Shown: piece by piece, positions 31,780 through 41,238 of the stretch | How positions within the stretch are numbered: the stretch's first letter is position 1 | Layout: every line of letters begins with the position of its first letter | Source: Clostridia bacterium | GTDB lineage: Bacteria; Bacillota; Clostridia; Acetivibrionales; JAFADI01 | NCBI GenBank assembly: GCA_026418695.1 | Contig: JAOAAU010000024.1 | Span: 1-46,317 of the forward strand | DNA length: 46,317 nucleotides | Direction of reading: 5' to 3' | Notes under the pieces: model-generated | Database searches by the model: none | What the model was told of the DNA's origin: nothing | Seen by the model: the letters and a program-made list of their open reading frames with translations, nothing else | Program-made: the position numbers and the translations under genes

Positions 31780-34620
31780 ATGCTTTTTCGTGATTTATTT
31801 GCCAATATTTCCATCGTTATAGCATTCCTGTTTGTTATTGGACAACTATTTAAAAAATATCCGTTAAATAAAAGCTTGCCTATACGTATTCGAGTCTTTT
31901 TGGGAATACTTTTCGGATTGTTGGGCAGTGCACTGATGGTTTACTCCATTAAGGCTACGGACACCGTCATTGTTGATCTTAGGAATACTGCACAAATCAG
32001 TGCAGCCGTGATTGGCGGACCTGTTTCTGTAATGATTACATCAGTGATCATCGCTTTATATAGAATACTTCACTATGGAATCAATCCAGCTTCCATTGTG
32101 GCGGTAATAGTTGCGTTAACAGTTGGAGCAGAGTGTGCTCTCATTACTAGTACAAAGTTATCAAGGCTTAAAAAGTTCAGCTATATGATTTTGGTCGTTT
32201 TGTTGGTATCTAGCTCGGCATTCATTTATCTGATCAAAGATTATCATAAATTGTTGGAGATATTTTCATATTATTATCCAATATCCCTAGTTGGAGTGAT
32301 CTTGGCCTATTTTGCCTGTGAATACATCATTTCCAGGCAGGTTATAGAGCAGGAATTAATCAAATCCAACGAACAAATCGTAGATATTCTTGAAAGCATT
32401 AAGGATTCATTTTTTACACTAGACAGTCAATGGCGTTTTAGTTATATCAATAAAGAGTTCAGGTCCAAGCTGAGAAAGAGTTCTCTGCCGGATCAGAATC
32501 TGACAGGAAAACACCTGTTTGAACTGTTCCCCAATGGAACAAAGTCCGTTTTTACCAGAGAGTTTGGAAAGGCTATGAATGAAAAGGTTTCCACTTATTT
32601 TGAGGCGTTTTCTACTGCTTTGGATTGCTGGTTCAGCGTCAATGTTTATCCCAAAAGGGATGGCATTTCGGTTTATTTGCGGGATATCACCGAGCAAAAG
32701 CGTGTTGCAAGTGAGCTGGAGCGGAGTAATGCCAGATTTAAGGCAATCTTCAATAATGCGAACGTTGGCATTGCATTAAGAACAGAAGATGGAAACATTA
32801 TTGATGTCAATCCGTTTTACCTTGAGATGCTTGGATATACCAGGGAAGAAGTTTGTGATCTTAGCCGCTTGATACATCCGGAGGACCTGGATAAGGAACA
32901 GCAGTTTATCAGAAAATTAATCGAAGGCAGGATCAGTTCCTATAAATCTGAAATAAGATTTATTAAAAAAGATGGAGAAGTTTTGTGGACGGAATCAGCT
33001 GTGTCCATAGTACCACGAACGGAGAACTCTGAGCCTTATTTGATCCGAATGGTCAATGATATTACCGGCCGGAAAATTGCTACACAAACACTCGTTGAAA
33101 GTGAGGAAAGATTCCGCTCGTTGGTAACTTCCATCAATGATATTGTTGTCACTTTGGATATAGGCCAGAGGCATACGGGTGTCTATGGTGAGTGGGTCAA
33201 AAACAGTGCAATCAACGGAGAAACCTTAATTGGAAAGACGGCGGTTGACGTATTCGGGGAAGCGCTGGGAAGGGTTCATGCCGAAGCAAATACTAGGGCT
33301 TTGGCAGGGGCGTATGTGGTATATAACTGGTCTTATGCGGGTAGGAAAGGATTAAGGCATTACCAGACTTCATTATCCCCTTTAAGAGATGCTGGTGGAA
33401 ACATCACCGGAATAGTAAGCGTTGGAAGAGATGTAACGGATTATAGAGCCATGGAGGAAACTCTCCGTGAAAGCGAAGAACGCTTCAGGACGGCATTTGA
33501 AAACGCAGCAGTCGGAATGACGATGGTTTCAATGGATTGCAGATTTTTAAGGGTTAATAAGCCTTTTTGTGACATGGTCGGTTATTCTGAGGAAGAACTC
33601 CAGCAAATGACTGCTTGGGATTTGACACATCCCGGGGATCTGAACAGAAATTATTTGGGTCTTCAGCAGTTGGCGGAGGGAAAGGTACAAAGTTTCCATA
33701 TTGAAGAGCGGTATATCCATAAACAAGGGCATATCATATGGGTTCAGATCAATTCGTCCGTATTGAAGGACAAAGAGGGAAATCCGCTTTATTACATTAC
33801 CCAGGGTCAAGATATCACACATCGTAAAATGGCGGAAGAAGAACTGAAAAAGTTAAACAGCGACCTAATGGAGCAAAGGGCTGAAGCAGACCGTCAAAGA
33901 GAAGAAGCATGGGCTGCAAACAGGCATAAAAGTCAGTTCCTTGCGACCATGTCTCATGAACTTCGTACTCCGCTAAATTCAATCATCGGATTTACAAACC
34001 GCGTTTTGAAAAAGTGTAGTGATATATTACCGCATATCCAGTATGAAAATCTTGTGATTGTAAAGGATGAGGCCCAGCATCTGCTTGAACTGATTAACAA
34101 CCTGCTGGATTATTCCAAGGTCGAGGCCGGAAAGATGGAGGTTTATCCGGAAGAATTCGATCTTTCGTTTGTAATTGATGAAGTATATACCATGACAAAA
34201 AACATGATGGAAAATAAACCTGTAAAGTATTTGCAGAAGATACCCGTGTCCAATGAAATCATGATTTATAGTGATAAGTTGAAAATAAAGCAGATATTGA
34301 TCAATCTGCTGAGTAACGCCTTCAAATACTCCGATCAGGGAACGGTAACACTTTCTGTAAACATTCAGGAACGGTTTTATTGTATTCAGGTACAAGATGA
34401 AGGAATCGGTATATCCACTGGAAATATAGAAAGCATATTTGATGAATTCCGGCAGGTGGATGGTACAAGCGCAAGAAAACATGGTGGTACCGGCCTGGGG
34501 CTTTCTATTACGAAGAAGTTTGTAGAAATGCTGGGAGGAAGTATTACAGTAAAAAGTACTCTGGGAGAAGGTAGTACGTTTACTGTTTTACTCCCGATAA
34601 AGTATAGTGATAAAGCTTAG
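31780..34620 (+). CDS. 5TM-LYT membrane sensor histidine kinase with four PAS domains
   Basis: The protein is about 946 residues. The N-terminal ~190 residues hold five to six membrane helices of the LytS-YhcK 5TMR type (DLRNTAQISAAVIGGPVSVMIT is characteristic). Four PAS/PAC units follow (about 195-315, 318-440, 442-565, 566-690), then a coiled coil, HisKA with His726 (TMSHELRTPLNS) and an ATPase with DEGIGIS and GGTGLGLSI. There is no receiver. ATG 31780 has GGGTGA five bases upstream; a TTG at 31759 is too close to its AGGA. Partners are probably the cobalamin-binding protein and receiver encoded next. Confidence 0.9.
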   Translation: MLFRDLFANISIVIAFLFVIGQLFKKYPLNKSLPIRIRVFLGILFGLLGSALMVYSIKATDTVIVDLRNTAQISAAVIGGPVSVMITSVIIALYRILHYGINPASIVAVIVALTVGAECALITSTKLSRLKKFSYMILVVLLVSSSAFIYLIKDYHKLLEIFSYYYPISLVGVILAYFACEYIISRQVIEQELIKSNEQIVDILESIKDSFFTLDSQWRFSYINKEFRSKLRKSSLPDQNLTGKHLFELFPNGTKSVFTREFGKAMNEKVSTYFEAFSTALDCWFSVNVYPKRDGISVYLRDITEQKRVASELERSNARFKAIFNNANVGIALRTEDGNIIDVNPFYLEMLGYTREEVCDLSRLIHPEDLDKEQQFIRKLIEGRISSYKSEIRFIKKDGEVLWTESAVSIVPRTENSEPYLIRMVNDITGRKIATQTLVESEERFRSLVTSINDIVVTLDIGQRHTGVYGEWVKNSAINGETLIGKTAVDVFGEALGRVHAEANTRALAGAYVVYNWSYAGRKGLRHYQTSLSPLRDAGGNITGIVSVGRDVTDYRAMEETLRESEERFRTAFENAAVGMTMVSMDCRFLRVNKPFCDMVGYSEEELQQMTAWDLTHPGDLNRNYLGLQQLAEGKVQSFHIEERYIHKQGHIIWVQINSSVLKDKEGNPLYYITQGQDITHRKMAEEELKKLNSDLMEQRAEADRQREEAWAANRHKSQFLATMSHELRTPLNSIIGFTNRVLKKCSDILPHIQYENLVIVKDEAQHLLELINNLLDYSKVEAGKMEVYPEEFDLSFVIDEVYTMTKNMMENKPVKYLQKIPVSNEIMIYSDKLKIKQILINLLSNAFKYSDQGTVTLSVNIQERFYCIQVQDEGIGISTGNIESIFDEFRQVDGTSARKHGGTGLGLSITKKFVEMLGGSITVKSTLGEGSTFTVLLPIKYSDKA

Positions 34621-34652
34621 TGCTGATCAATTAGCATCTTTGTGAGGTAAAC

Positions 34653-35762
34653 ATGGGTTATGAATCATTGATTTTAGAAATGAAGCGCTTGACTCCCCCT
34701 TCCCGTGAATCAATCTATGAATATATGGAAAATGCTGATTTGCTGATCGGTATTGTAAACGATGCCCAGAGCAAGATCTTCGCGAATCAGCATCCGGGCT
34801 GGAAACGGACCAGTACAGCCATGCTGGATGGACAAGCCATGCATGTAAAGTTTATGGGAAGTGTTTTTAGATTTGAAGCGTACGAGGCGCTGCTTAAACT
34901 ATTACATTGGCTGAATAAAGTCATAATTTCTAATCACCTGCCCCCAAGCTTTATCCCTGAAGCCAATCAACTCTGGATAAATGCCATGAAGCAAATTCTG
35001 AGTCCGGAGACTTCAGCCTCCATCATACCCTATTACCAATGGATGGAGAAAAATTTTAGCAGAATCGCTTCAGCAGCCCTCCCCAATGATGTTCCCGGAA
35101 TCATCCTCGATCCGGCATTGGAAAGGATCAGAGAAGATTTTTTGGTATTCCTAACCATCGGAGATTTCAGTAAATGCCTGAGTCTTGCTTCTGAGTTTAT
35201 TAATTCCATACCGAGACTCATGGATTTTTACCTCCAAATCATACAACCCTGTATGTACGAAATCGGACACCTGTGGGAGGAAGGGGAAATATCCGCGGCA
35301 CAGGAGCATCTGGTTTCCTCGATGGTTACAAGGATTATTTCTTATTTTTATATTAAGGCGGATATGACAACCCAAGTAGCCAATAAGGCAATAATAGCGA
35401 CTGCGCCTTATGAATTTCACGAATTGGGCGCCAGGATGGTAGCTGATTTTCTTGAACTCCACGGTTGGAAAGTTGGATTTCTGGGCGCAAATACACCGAT
35501 AGACTGTATCATTGATATGGTAAATGAATTTGAACCGGATATCCTGGGAATCTCAGTGACCATGTTCAGTAATCTGGATTATGCAGAAGAGCTGATTCGA
35601 CTGGTCCGGAAGGAGTGCAGGCATAAAAGATTCAAAATCATAGTTGGCGGTTATGCCTTCCAGATGGAAGGAACGATATGGAGAGCAATAGGGGCAGACG
35701 GCTGTTCAAACAATGCCAGAGAGGCTGTAACATTGGCAAGGTCATTGGTTAGAGACTTATAA
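34653..35762 (+). CDS. Cobalamin-binding sensory protein with CarH-type W-x9-EH motif
   Basis: The 369-residue protein has an unassigned N-terminal part (about 1-150), then a B12-binding four-helix cap (about 155-240) and a Rossmann-type B12-binding domain (about 245-369). The cap has Trp208, nine residues, then Glu218-His219, matching the W-x9-EH motif of the AdoCbl photoreceptor CarH, where it shields the light-sensitive adenosyl group. The second domain has EFHELG, with His256 as the expected cobalt ligand, then GWKVGFLGANTP, DILGISVTM and IVGGYAF. There is no MerR-like DNA-binding domain, so any signal must pass through proteins. It lies between a sensor kinase and a lone receiver. Light or AdoCbl sensing is inferred; a corrinoid-carrier role is the alternative. 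Confidence 0.85.
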   Translation: MGYESLILEMKRLTPPSRESIYEYMENADLLIGIVNDAQSKIFANQHPGWKRTSTAMLDGQAMHVKFMGSVFRFEAYEALLKLLHWLNKVIISNHLPPSFIPEANQLWINAMKQILSPETSASIIPYYQWMEKNFSRIASAALPNDVPGIILDPALERIREDFLVFLTIGDFSKCLSLASEFINSIPRLMDFYLQIIQPCMYEIGHLWEEGEISAAQEHLVSSMVTRIISYFYIKADMTTQVANKAIIATAPYEFHELGARMVADFLELHGWKVGFLGANTPIDCIIDMVNEFEPDILGISVTMFSNLDYAEELIRLVRKECRHKRFKIIVGGYAFQMEGTIWRAIGADGCSNNAREAVTLARSLVRDL

Positions 35763-35831
35763 AACAATATGAGTTTTTCTCAGGTCGTTCCATAAGGTTG
35801 TTATTGCTAAAGGGAATGTGTTAGGAGTGTA

Positions 35832-36209
35832 ATGTGTATGATGAGGATTTTAGTAGTTGAAGACCAGCCGCGCAACATCCGTCTAATTGAACAGATTCTT
35901 CTGGACATCAGTGATGAAATAGAAGTAGTAAAAGCTGCTTCCGGGATGGAAGCCATTTCAAAAGCGAGAGAGACGGAGTTTGTTCTGGTCCTTATGGATA
36001 TTGCATTGCCGGATATGGACGGAATTCAAACCACCAGTTGGCTGAAAGAGTATCCTCAGTTTCGGGAGGTTCCGTTTATCGCTGTAACGGCTTACGCGAC
36101 AGCCAGAGAAAAAGAGAATATCCGCCAGGTTTTCGATTACTACATTTCGAAACCTATTGATGAAGACCTGCTTGTTGAAATTGTTCAGGAGGTTTTAAGC
36201 AGGAGATAA
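35832..36209 (+). CDS. Single-domain response regulator
   Basis: The 125-residue receiver has ILVVEDQPRNIRLIEQILL, the phospho-acceptor in VLVLMDIALPDMDGIQTT, AVTAYAT and YISKPIDEDLLVE. It resembles DivK-type or kinase-partner receivers. The start is ATG 35832 or one of two in-frame ATGs just after (35838, 35841) behind AGGAG. It probably receives phosphate from the 5TM-LYT kinase, which lacks its own receiver. Between it and the next gene a 23-codon frame (36243-36314) has only a weak ribosome binding site and is not called. Confidence 0.92.
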   Translation: MCMMRILVVEDQPRNIRLIEQILLDISDEIEVVKAASGMEAISKARETEFVLVLMDIALPDMDGIQTTSWLKEYPQFREVPFIAVTAYATAREKENIRQVFDYYISKPIDEDLLVEIVQEVLSRR

Positions 36210-36376
36210 GCAGGTAAGCATCTACAGAGACTGAAAAGAACAATGGACAATAAAAAAAGCGCGCAGCGGATCAATGAATTGAGGCTGCCGCTGGAATTGT
36301 TCATGGTTGACTGAGGATTCATAATTGCATGACCGGCCGTACATCGGCATCAATAAAGCTTTTGAGGAGTTGGAAG

Positions 36377-37279
36377 ATGGAGAATGCAAAAGACAAAGTA
36401 CTGATTATTGATGACTCCCAATTGAATATTAATATTATCACCGATATTCTAAAATCGGATTATGAAATACTATCGGCACATTCAGCGATGGAAGGTCTAC
36501 ATAAAGCGATCGCAGAGCATCCAAGCCTGATCCTTTTAGATATTATCATGCCGGTCATGGATGGATATGAAGTCTGCAGAAGAATAAAGGAAAATCCCGT
36601 TACAAGGGAAATTCCCGTTATCTTTGTGACCTCTATGGATGAAGAAAATGACGAGGCAAAGGGATTGGAGCTAGGGGCTATTGATTATATCACCAAACCC
36701 TTCAGCATTCCCATTGTTAAGATCCGAGTAAAGAACCAGTTGGAGCTAAAGAGACACAGGGATTTACTGGAAAGACTGTCCTCTCTTGACGGACTCACTG
36801 GAATTCCAAACCGCAGGCAATTTGATTTCTTCCTCGAACATGAATGGCAGAACGCCATTCGGACCCAGCTGCCAATATCCCTGATTATGATGGATATTGA
36901 TTTTTTCAAAGCATTCAATGATAACTACGGACACTTAAGTGGTGACGATTGCCTCAAGAAAGTGGCAAAGGCCTTGGAAAACACCAACAGGAGGTCTACA
37001 GACCTTGTTGCAAGGTATGGTGGAGAAGAGTTTGCGTGCGTTTTACCTCGAACTGATTTAGGAGGTGCACTTCTTGTTGCCAACCGGTTTAAGGAAGTAG
37101 TTGAAAGTCTTTCAATCAAGCATGCGTTTTCCAGTGTAGTAGATCATATTACTCTGAGTATCGGAGTCAATTCCGTTGTCCCGGAATATGGAGCGACCTC
37201 TGCTGAGTTTATAAAAAATGTTGATGCGTTGCTGTATACTGCAAAGCGAAATGGCCGTAACCGGGTGCATCATATTTAA
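36377..37279 (+). CDS. Response regulator diguanylate cyclase (REC-GGDEF)
   Basis: The protein is about 300 residues: a receiver with D55 (LILLDIIMPVMDGYE) and ITKPF, then GGDEF from about 130 (DGLTGIPNRRQFD). The active motif GGEEF is at 215-219, and the product-inhibition RxxD site (RSTD) at 206-209, exactly five residues upstream, is intact. It makes c-di-GMP from two GTP on phosphorylation. ATG 36377 with GAGGAG at 36364 is chosen over ATG 36329. It is the island's synthase, balanced by the HD-GYP protein encoded at 39178. Confidence 0.95.
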   Translation: MENAKDKVLIIDDSQLNINIITDILKSDYEILSAHSAMEGLHKAIAEHPSLILLDIIMPVMDGYEVCRRIKENPVTREIPVIFVTSMDEENDEAKGLELGAIDYITKPFSIPIVKIRVKNQLELKRHRDLLERLSSLDGLTGIPNRRQFDFFLEHEWQNAIRTQLPISLIMMDIDFFKAFNDNYGHLSGDDCLKKVAKALENTNRRSTDLVARYGGEEFACVLPRTDLGGALLVANRFKEVVESLSIKHAFSSVVDHITLSIGVNSVVPEYGATSAEFIKNVDALLYTAKRNGRNRVHHI

Positions 37280-37384
37280 TGCCCCTTTATGCCAAGGGTT
37301 TAAGTGCTGACATGAAAATACAGCGTATGATGATGGAGAAATAAATGTTGAAAACTTTGATCAAGGTTTCCAGGGGAGAGCGAC

Positions 37385-37984
37385 ATGAGATCAGATTTTA
37401 AAGAAGTCGTTGAAATCAATCATTTTTCAATAGAATTCAGTTTCCGCGGATATCTTACCGGAATCAACCCGAATGGAACAATGGATTTGGTAATAGCTTC
37501 CTGTGTTCCATTGATCGACTTCAAAAGCGGGGACCCCCTGACTATTACTTATAAAGCAGGAGAAAAAATAGCCAGGTGCGAGGGTACGATTATTTCTTCA
37601 GACCTTGATCAAAGGCGGTTGAATATTTTTGTAGAAGAAGAGGTCTGCTGTAACGAACGAAGGGTCTTCGAAAGGTATCCGGTTTCGCTGCATGTCAGAG
37701 TCTGTACGACCGATGGTAAAAGTGAAACAGCATCCATTAAGGATTTAAGCAGCCATGGTATGGGTATTGTTTCAAAGGCTGAGTTCAGTACAGAGCAATT
37801 GCTGAATTGTTCTTTTTATTTGGAGGATAGGGAAATTCAGCTTGATTCCATGGTCGTATGGAAGCTCAGGAAGGAATTGAACATCCATTATGGCCTTCAG
37901 TTTATCTGCGTCAATGAAACCAATATCAGCAGGATCGAGGACTATATCAAAGAAATGAAAAGAAAGGATAGAGAAATCAGATAG
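37385..37984 (+). CDS. PilZ-domain c-di-GMP receptor (YcgR-like)
   Basis: The 199-residue protein has an N-terminal YcgR-like beta domain (1-88) and a C-terminal PilZ domain with both binding motifs: RRVFER (R92, R93, R97) and DLSSHG (D120, S122, G125). It should bind the c-di-GMP made by the diguanylate cyclase encoded about 100 bases upstream. YcgR-type proteins act on flagella, but none are encoded here, so the target is open. Confidence 0.9.
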   Translation: MRSDFKEVVEINHFSIEFSFRGYLTGINPNGTMDLVIASCVPLIDFKSGDPLTITYKAGEKIARCEGTIISSDLDQRRLNIFVEEEVCCNERRVFERYPVSLHVRVCTTDGKSETASIKDLSSHGMGIVSKAEFSTEQLLNCSFYLEDREIQLDSMVVWKLRKELNIHYGLQFICVNETNISRIEDYIKEMKRKDREIR

Positions 37985-38024
37985 TGATTTTCTCTTTGAA
38001 GGATAGTGAAAATAGGAGAATTTT

Positions 38025-39119
38025 ATGTCCAAAGTACTCATTGTAGATGATTCGTTTTTAGCGAGAAAGTTACTTAGAAAAATGTTGGAAAAGTTGAACC
38101 ATGAAATTGTAGGAGAAGCAGAAAACGGGGAAAAAGCATTGCTGCTTTACAAAACAACCCAACCCGATATCGTAATGATGGATTTGGTTATGCCGGGGAT
38201 AGGAGGAATTGAGGCTGCCAAGCTAATCCTTGGAACCAATCCGGATGCAAAGATTATCATTAATAGTTCCCATGTACAGAATAATTTAAAGTCTGAACTG
38301 ATTCATCAAGGATTAAAGTATTTGATTACAAAGCCTATCGACGAAATCAAACTCGATAATGCAATTCGAAAAATATTAGCAGGGATGGAATCAAATATAA
38401 GTTTGGACGATTCTGCTGAGAAGAAGCTGAGAACGGAAGTACGAAGCTTTTTACACAATATCGCGAAGGATGTTCAGGAAAAAGGCAAACACGAAGAAAA
38501 TGGACTCAATGTCGGAGATAAGGTCTCTCTAAGCCACTATGTCAGCGAGCAGCCGATGACCGCAAGCATTGTCGAAAGGAAATTCAACGAATTGATATTA
38601 AAGCTTGATAAAAAAATTGATACCTATTCGTTTTCTATTGAAGAACCGTTAACACTTTGCTTCATGTGGGATGGCTCTGTTAGAATTTGTGAAGCCGGCA
38701 TTAGTGAAATCGTGGCTAAAGAAAACTGCATTCGGGTAATACAAGGGAAAACGAGTTTATTGCACGATGAAACACTGGAGGAGAGTTTCCCATGTTCGAT
38801 ATCCGTTGATTTCAAGCTGGAATACTCCAATAAGAAACAATTTGCAGTGATTAAAAATATAGGTCCGTATAGTATGCGCATTGTATCGAAGGCGGAGCTG
38901 GAGACCGGGAGTATCATCAACTTTAATATTTTTCTGGAAGAGAAAGTAGTCACGTTAAATGCTGAAATAGTTTCCAGAAGTCATGGAGTGAACTGCTTTG
39001 AATATGAAGTTAAAACAACTTTCATCGATTTAAACAGCAAAAAGTTATTGAAACTGTACATTTATAAATTAAAGGACAATCATGAAAGAGCGGTTCAGAG
39101 ATTAGTTGGAGAAAAATGA
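38025..39119 (+). CDS. Response regulator with PilZ-like domain lacking the c-di-GMP motif
   Basis: The 364-residue protein has an intact receiver (1-120; D53 in IVMMDLVMPGIGGIEA, K103-P104 region ITKPID), then a YcgR-like beta domain (about 190-265, SFSIEEPLTLCFMWDG) and a C-terminal PilZ-like domain (about 268-350). At the RRxxxR position it reads EESFPCSISV, and the D/NxSxxG position reads NIGPYSMRI, so both c-di-GMP-binding motifs are absent. IVSKAEL after it aligns with IVSKAEF of the intact PilZ protein next door, suggesting duplication, loss of ligand binding and fusion to a receiver. It may take phosphorylation in place of c-di-GMP as its trigger. Confidence 0.8.
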   Translation: MSKVLIVDDSFLARKLLRKMLEKLNHEIVGEAENGEKALLLYKTTQPDIVMMDLVMPGIGGIEAAKLILGTNPDAKIIINSSHVQNNLKSELIHQGLKYLITKPIDEIKLDNAIRKILAGMESNISLDDSAEKKLRTEVRSFLHNIAKDVQEKGKHEENGLNVGDKVSLSHYVSEQPMTASIVERKFNELILKLDKKIDTYSFSIEEPLTLCFMWDGSVRICEAGISEIVAKENCIRVIQGKTSLLHDETLEESFPCSISVDFKLEYSNKKQFAVIKNIGPYSMRIVSKAELETGSIINFNIFLEEKVVTLNAEIVSRSHGVNCFEYEVKTTFIDLNSKKLLKLYIYKLKDNHERAVQRLVGEK

Positions 39120-39177
39120 ATTCAAAGCCCCTTATAGTCGAATATTAGAAATAATCAAACAGATCACTAAGTCTGAC

Positions 39178-41109
39178 TTAATGAGATTGCTCATACACCT
39201 TTTTGAACTCAGGCAATTTCTCGTTAAAAATCCTGACCAGTTCAGGGTCCAGATGACTGCCGGCGGACTGATTGATGATCTCGACAGACTCTTCAAAACC
39301 AAAAGCTCCTTTATAAACACGTTTGGAGGTCAATGCATCAAAAACATCGGCTAAAGCTACGATCCTGGCTGAAAGAGGAATTGAATGCCCGGCCAGTCCG
39401 GCAGGGTAACCTGAGCCATCCCACCTTTCATGATGATGACGTGCAATATCCTCGGAGATTCGATAGAAATCCCGATTGAATATTTTCAGGCTCTCTTTTA
39501 AACCAGCAAAGATATCCCCACCGATGGTAGAATGGGTCTTCATGATTTCCCATTCTTCCGGGGTCAGCTTGCCGGGCTTTTTTAAAATTTCGTCGGGAAT
39601 GCCTACTTTGCCGATATCGTGAACGGAAGCATTGTTTTCGATATTCCGGACAAAACGGCGGTTCACTTGATATGCAGGATTTGTATGCGTTAGCAGCGCC
39701 TTGGCAAGGATGACTGAATACTGGACCATTCGAGTGATATGATCACCGGTTTCATTATCTTTTTTGTCTACCAGGTCTGAGAATGCATTGGTGATTTTGG
39801 AAAAAATGGTTTTGGTCAGGTAGGTCTTATCCAGCAGCGCAGCTATTTCCAACGCAATGTTTTGACCGACCTGGAGGCTCTTCTCATCATAATTGTTCTT
39901 ATGCACGGAACTGAAAAACAAAAACGCAAAAACCGATTGATTCATAACGAGAGGGAAAATCATGTTGGACTGAATGCCTTCGGACCTCAGAAGCTTTAAT
40001 GAAGCGCTTTCCGGCCTTAAGGCGAGTTCAGTCTCCAAGTCATTATTCACCATAGGCGTTTTTGATTCAATCAGCTTTGAAAGTGTCGTGCTTTCTAAAC
40101 CGATTTCAAAGCCTGGGCCGAGAAGAATCGATCCGTAGTTTGAAATCCCATGCTCTGCAATGATTTTATGATGATGATAATCAACAAAGGCAATCCCGAC
40201 CCGATCCGTTTTCAAGGTGGCTTGAATGCTGTAGAACAGGTCCTCAAGAATATCATCAATGATATAACCGCTGCTTGTAACCGCTTTTACTTCGCTGAGA
40301 AACTTCTGTTCTTCCAAAACGCTTGTAACGAGGCTTTCAACCTGCTTTTCCTCTGAGAAAGCTGTTTTCATTTCCGGCAAGCCGGATGGATCATAATCAT
40401 GTTGATTCATCATCCGGAAACCTTGGAGCATATAAGTCATGCCTTTGTTGATAACTTTGTTCAGCAAGACGGCCAGAAGCATCACGCACATCAGCAATCC
40501 GACAAATAAGATACTGATTACCAGGATGTACTTATCAATCAACAGCTTGGTGGCTTCGTCAAAACTTGAACTCAAGCCGGAGAAATCCTGACGCATGGCT
40601 TCGTAGGATCGTTCAAGCGTGTTTGTATCATTGACGCCATTCGCAGGGCTTTCCTTGAGATAACGGGTCGTCATCTCTTCCAAATTAAGAAGATGTTGAT
40701 TGAGGTTGGATGAGTATTTACTTAATTCGCCAAAAGGAATCACTTTTTGAATTAGGGCATTTTTAACGTAAGCAGATAAGCTCATGTTTAACTGGCTGTT
40801 TTTATCCTTTAGCTCTTTTGTTTTATTTTTAAACTTAACCCGGTTGTCCTGGTAAGCTTTCAGAATTTTGTTCTTACGTTCTGCGTCTTTCGCATCATCT
40901 GAAATTGTTTGAGAAGAAATATTTTTAAACACGCGAAGCGGAAGCTCCATTTCGATGTATAAACTATTTAGAGCCTGGATATCTCGATTCATCTGGTTCA
41001 ATTCTTTTACCAACCGGGTGACTAAAAAGAAATTGAAAAGGATGGAAAAGGATAATACTACTAATATGGTGATGACAATTCCCTTGACGATCTGTTTAAT
41101 GCTGATCAT
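39178..41109 (-). CDS. Membrane c-di-GMP phosphodiesterase (GAF plus HD-GYP)
   Basis: The 643-residue protein has TM1 (about 8-32), an extracytoplasmic helical domain (about 33-193), TM2 (about 195-217), a juxtamembrane segment, GAF (about 280-425) and HD-GYP (about 435-630) with HDIGKVGIPDEIL (H497/D498) and HHERWDGSGYP. This class hydrolyses c-di-GMP to pGpG or GMP. The start ATG 41109 has AAAGGAATC upstream. It converges on the REC-PilZ-like gene with 58 bases between stop codons, so it is regulated separately while opposing the REC-GGDEF enzyme. Confidence 0.93.
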   Translation of the reverse strand: MISIKQIVKGIVITILVVLSFSILFNFFLVTRLVKELNQMNRDIQALNSLYIEMELPLRVFKNISSQTISDDAKDAERKNKILKAYQDNRVKFKNKTKELKDKNSQLNMSLSAYVKNALIQKVIPFGELSKYSSNLNQHLLNLEEMTTRYLKESPANGVNDTNTLERSYEAMRQDFSGLSSSFDEATKLLIDKYILVISILFVGLLMCVMLLAVLLNKVINKGMTYMLQGFRMMNQHDYDPSGLPEMKTAFSEEKQVESLVTSVLEEQKFLSEVKAVTSSGYIIDDILEDLFYSIQATLKTDRVGIAFVDYHHHKIIAEHGISNYGSILLGPGFEIGLESTTLSKLIESKTPMVNNDLETELALRPESASLKLLRSEGIQSNMIFPLVMNQSVFAFLFFSSVHKNNYDEKSLQVGQNIALEIAALLDKTYLTKTIFSKITNAFSDLVDKKDNETGDHITRMVQYSVILAKALLTHTNPAYQVNRRFVRNIENNASVHDIGKVGIPDEILKKPGKLTPEEWEIMKTHSTIGGDIFAGLKESLKIFNRDFYRISEDIARHHHERWDGSGYPAGLAGHSIPLSARIVALADVFDALTSKRVYKGAFGFEESVEIINQSAGSHLDPELVRIFNEKLPEFKKVYEQSH

Positions 41110-41238
41110 AATGTTGATTCCTTTGCTGCCGCATCGATTCGCTTGTTATTAAGTTTACAGAATGTCGTACTTATTGAATTATATCAAAATCATCATACTA
41201 AATCAATTTTTATGATGGAAGCTTTTATATTCAATTAT

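Noticed and set aside
36243..36314. 23-codon frame between the receiver and REC-GGDEF genes
   Set aside because: Poor ribosome binding site and no similarity recognised; it may be a remnant but is not supportable.
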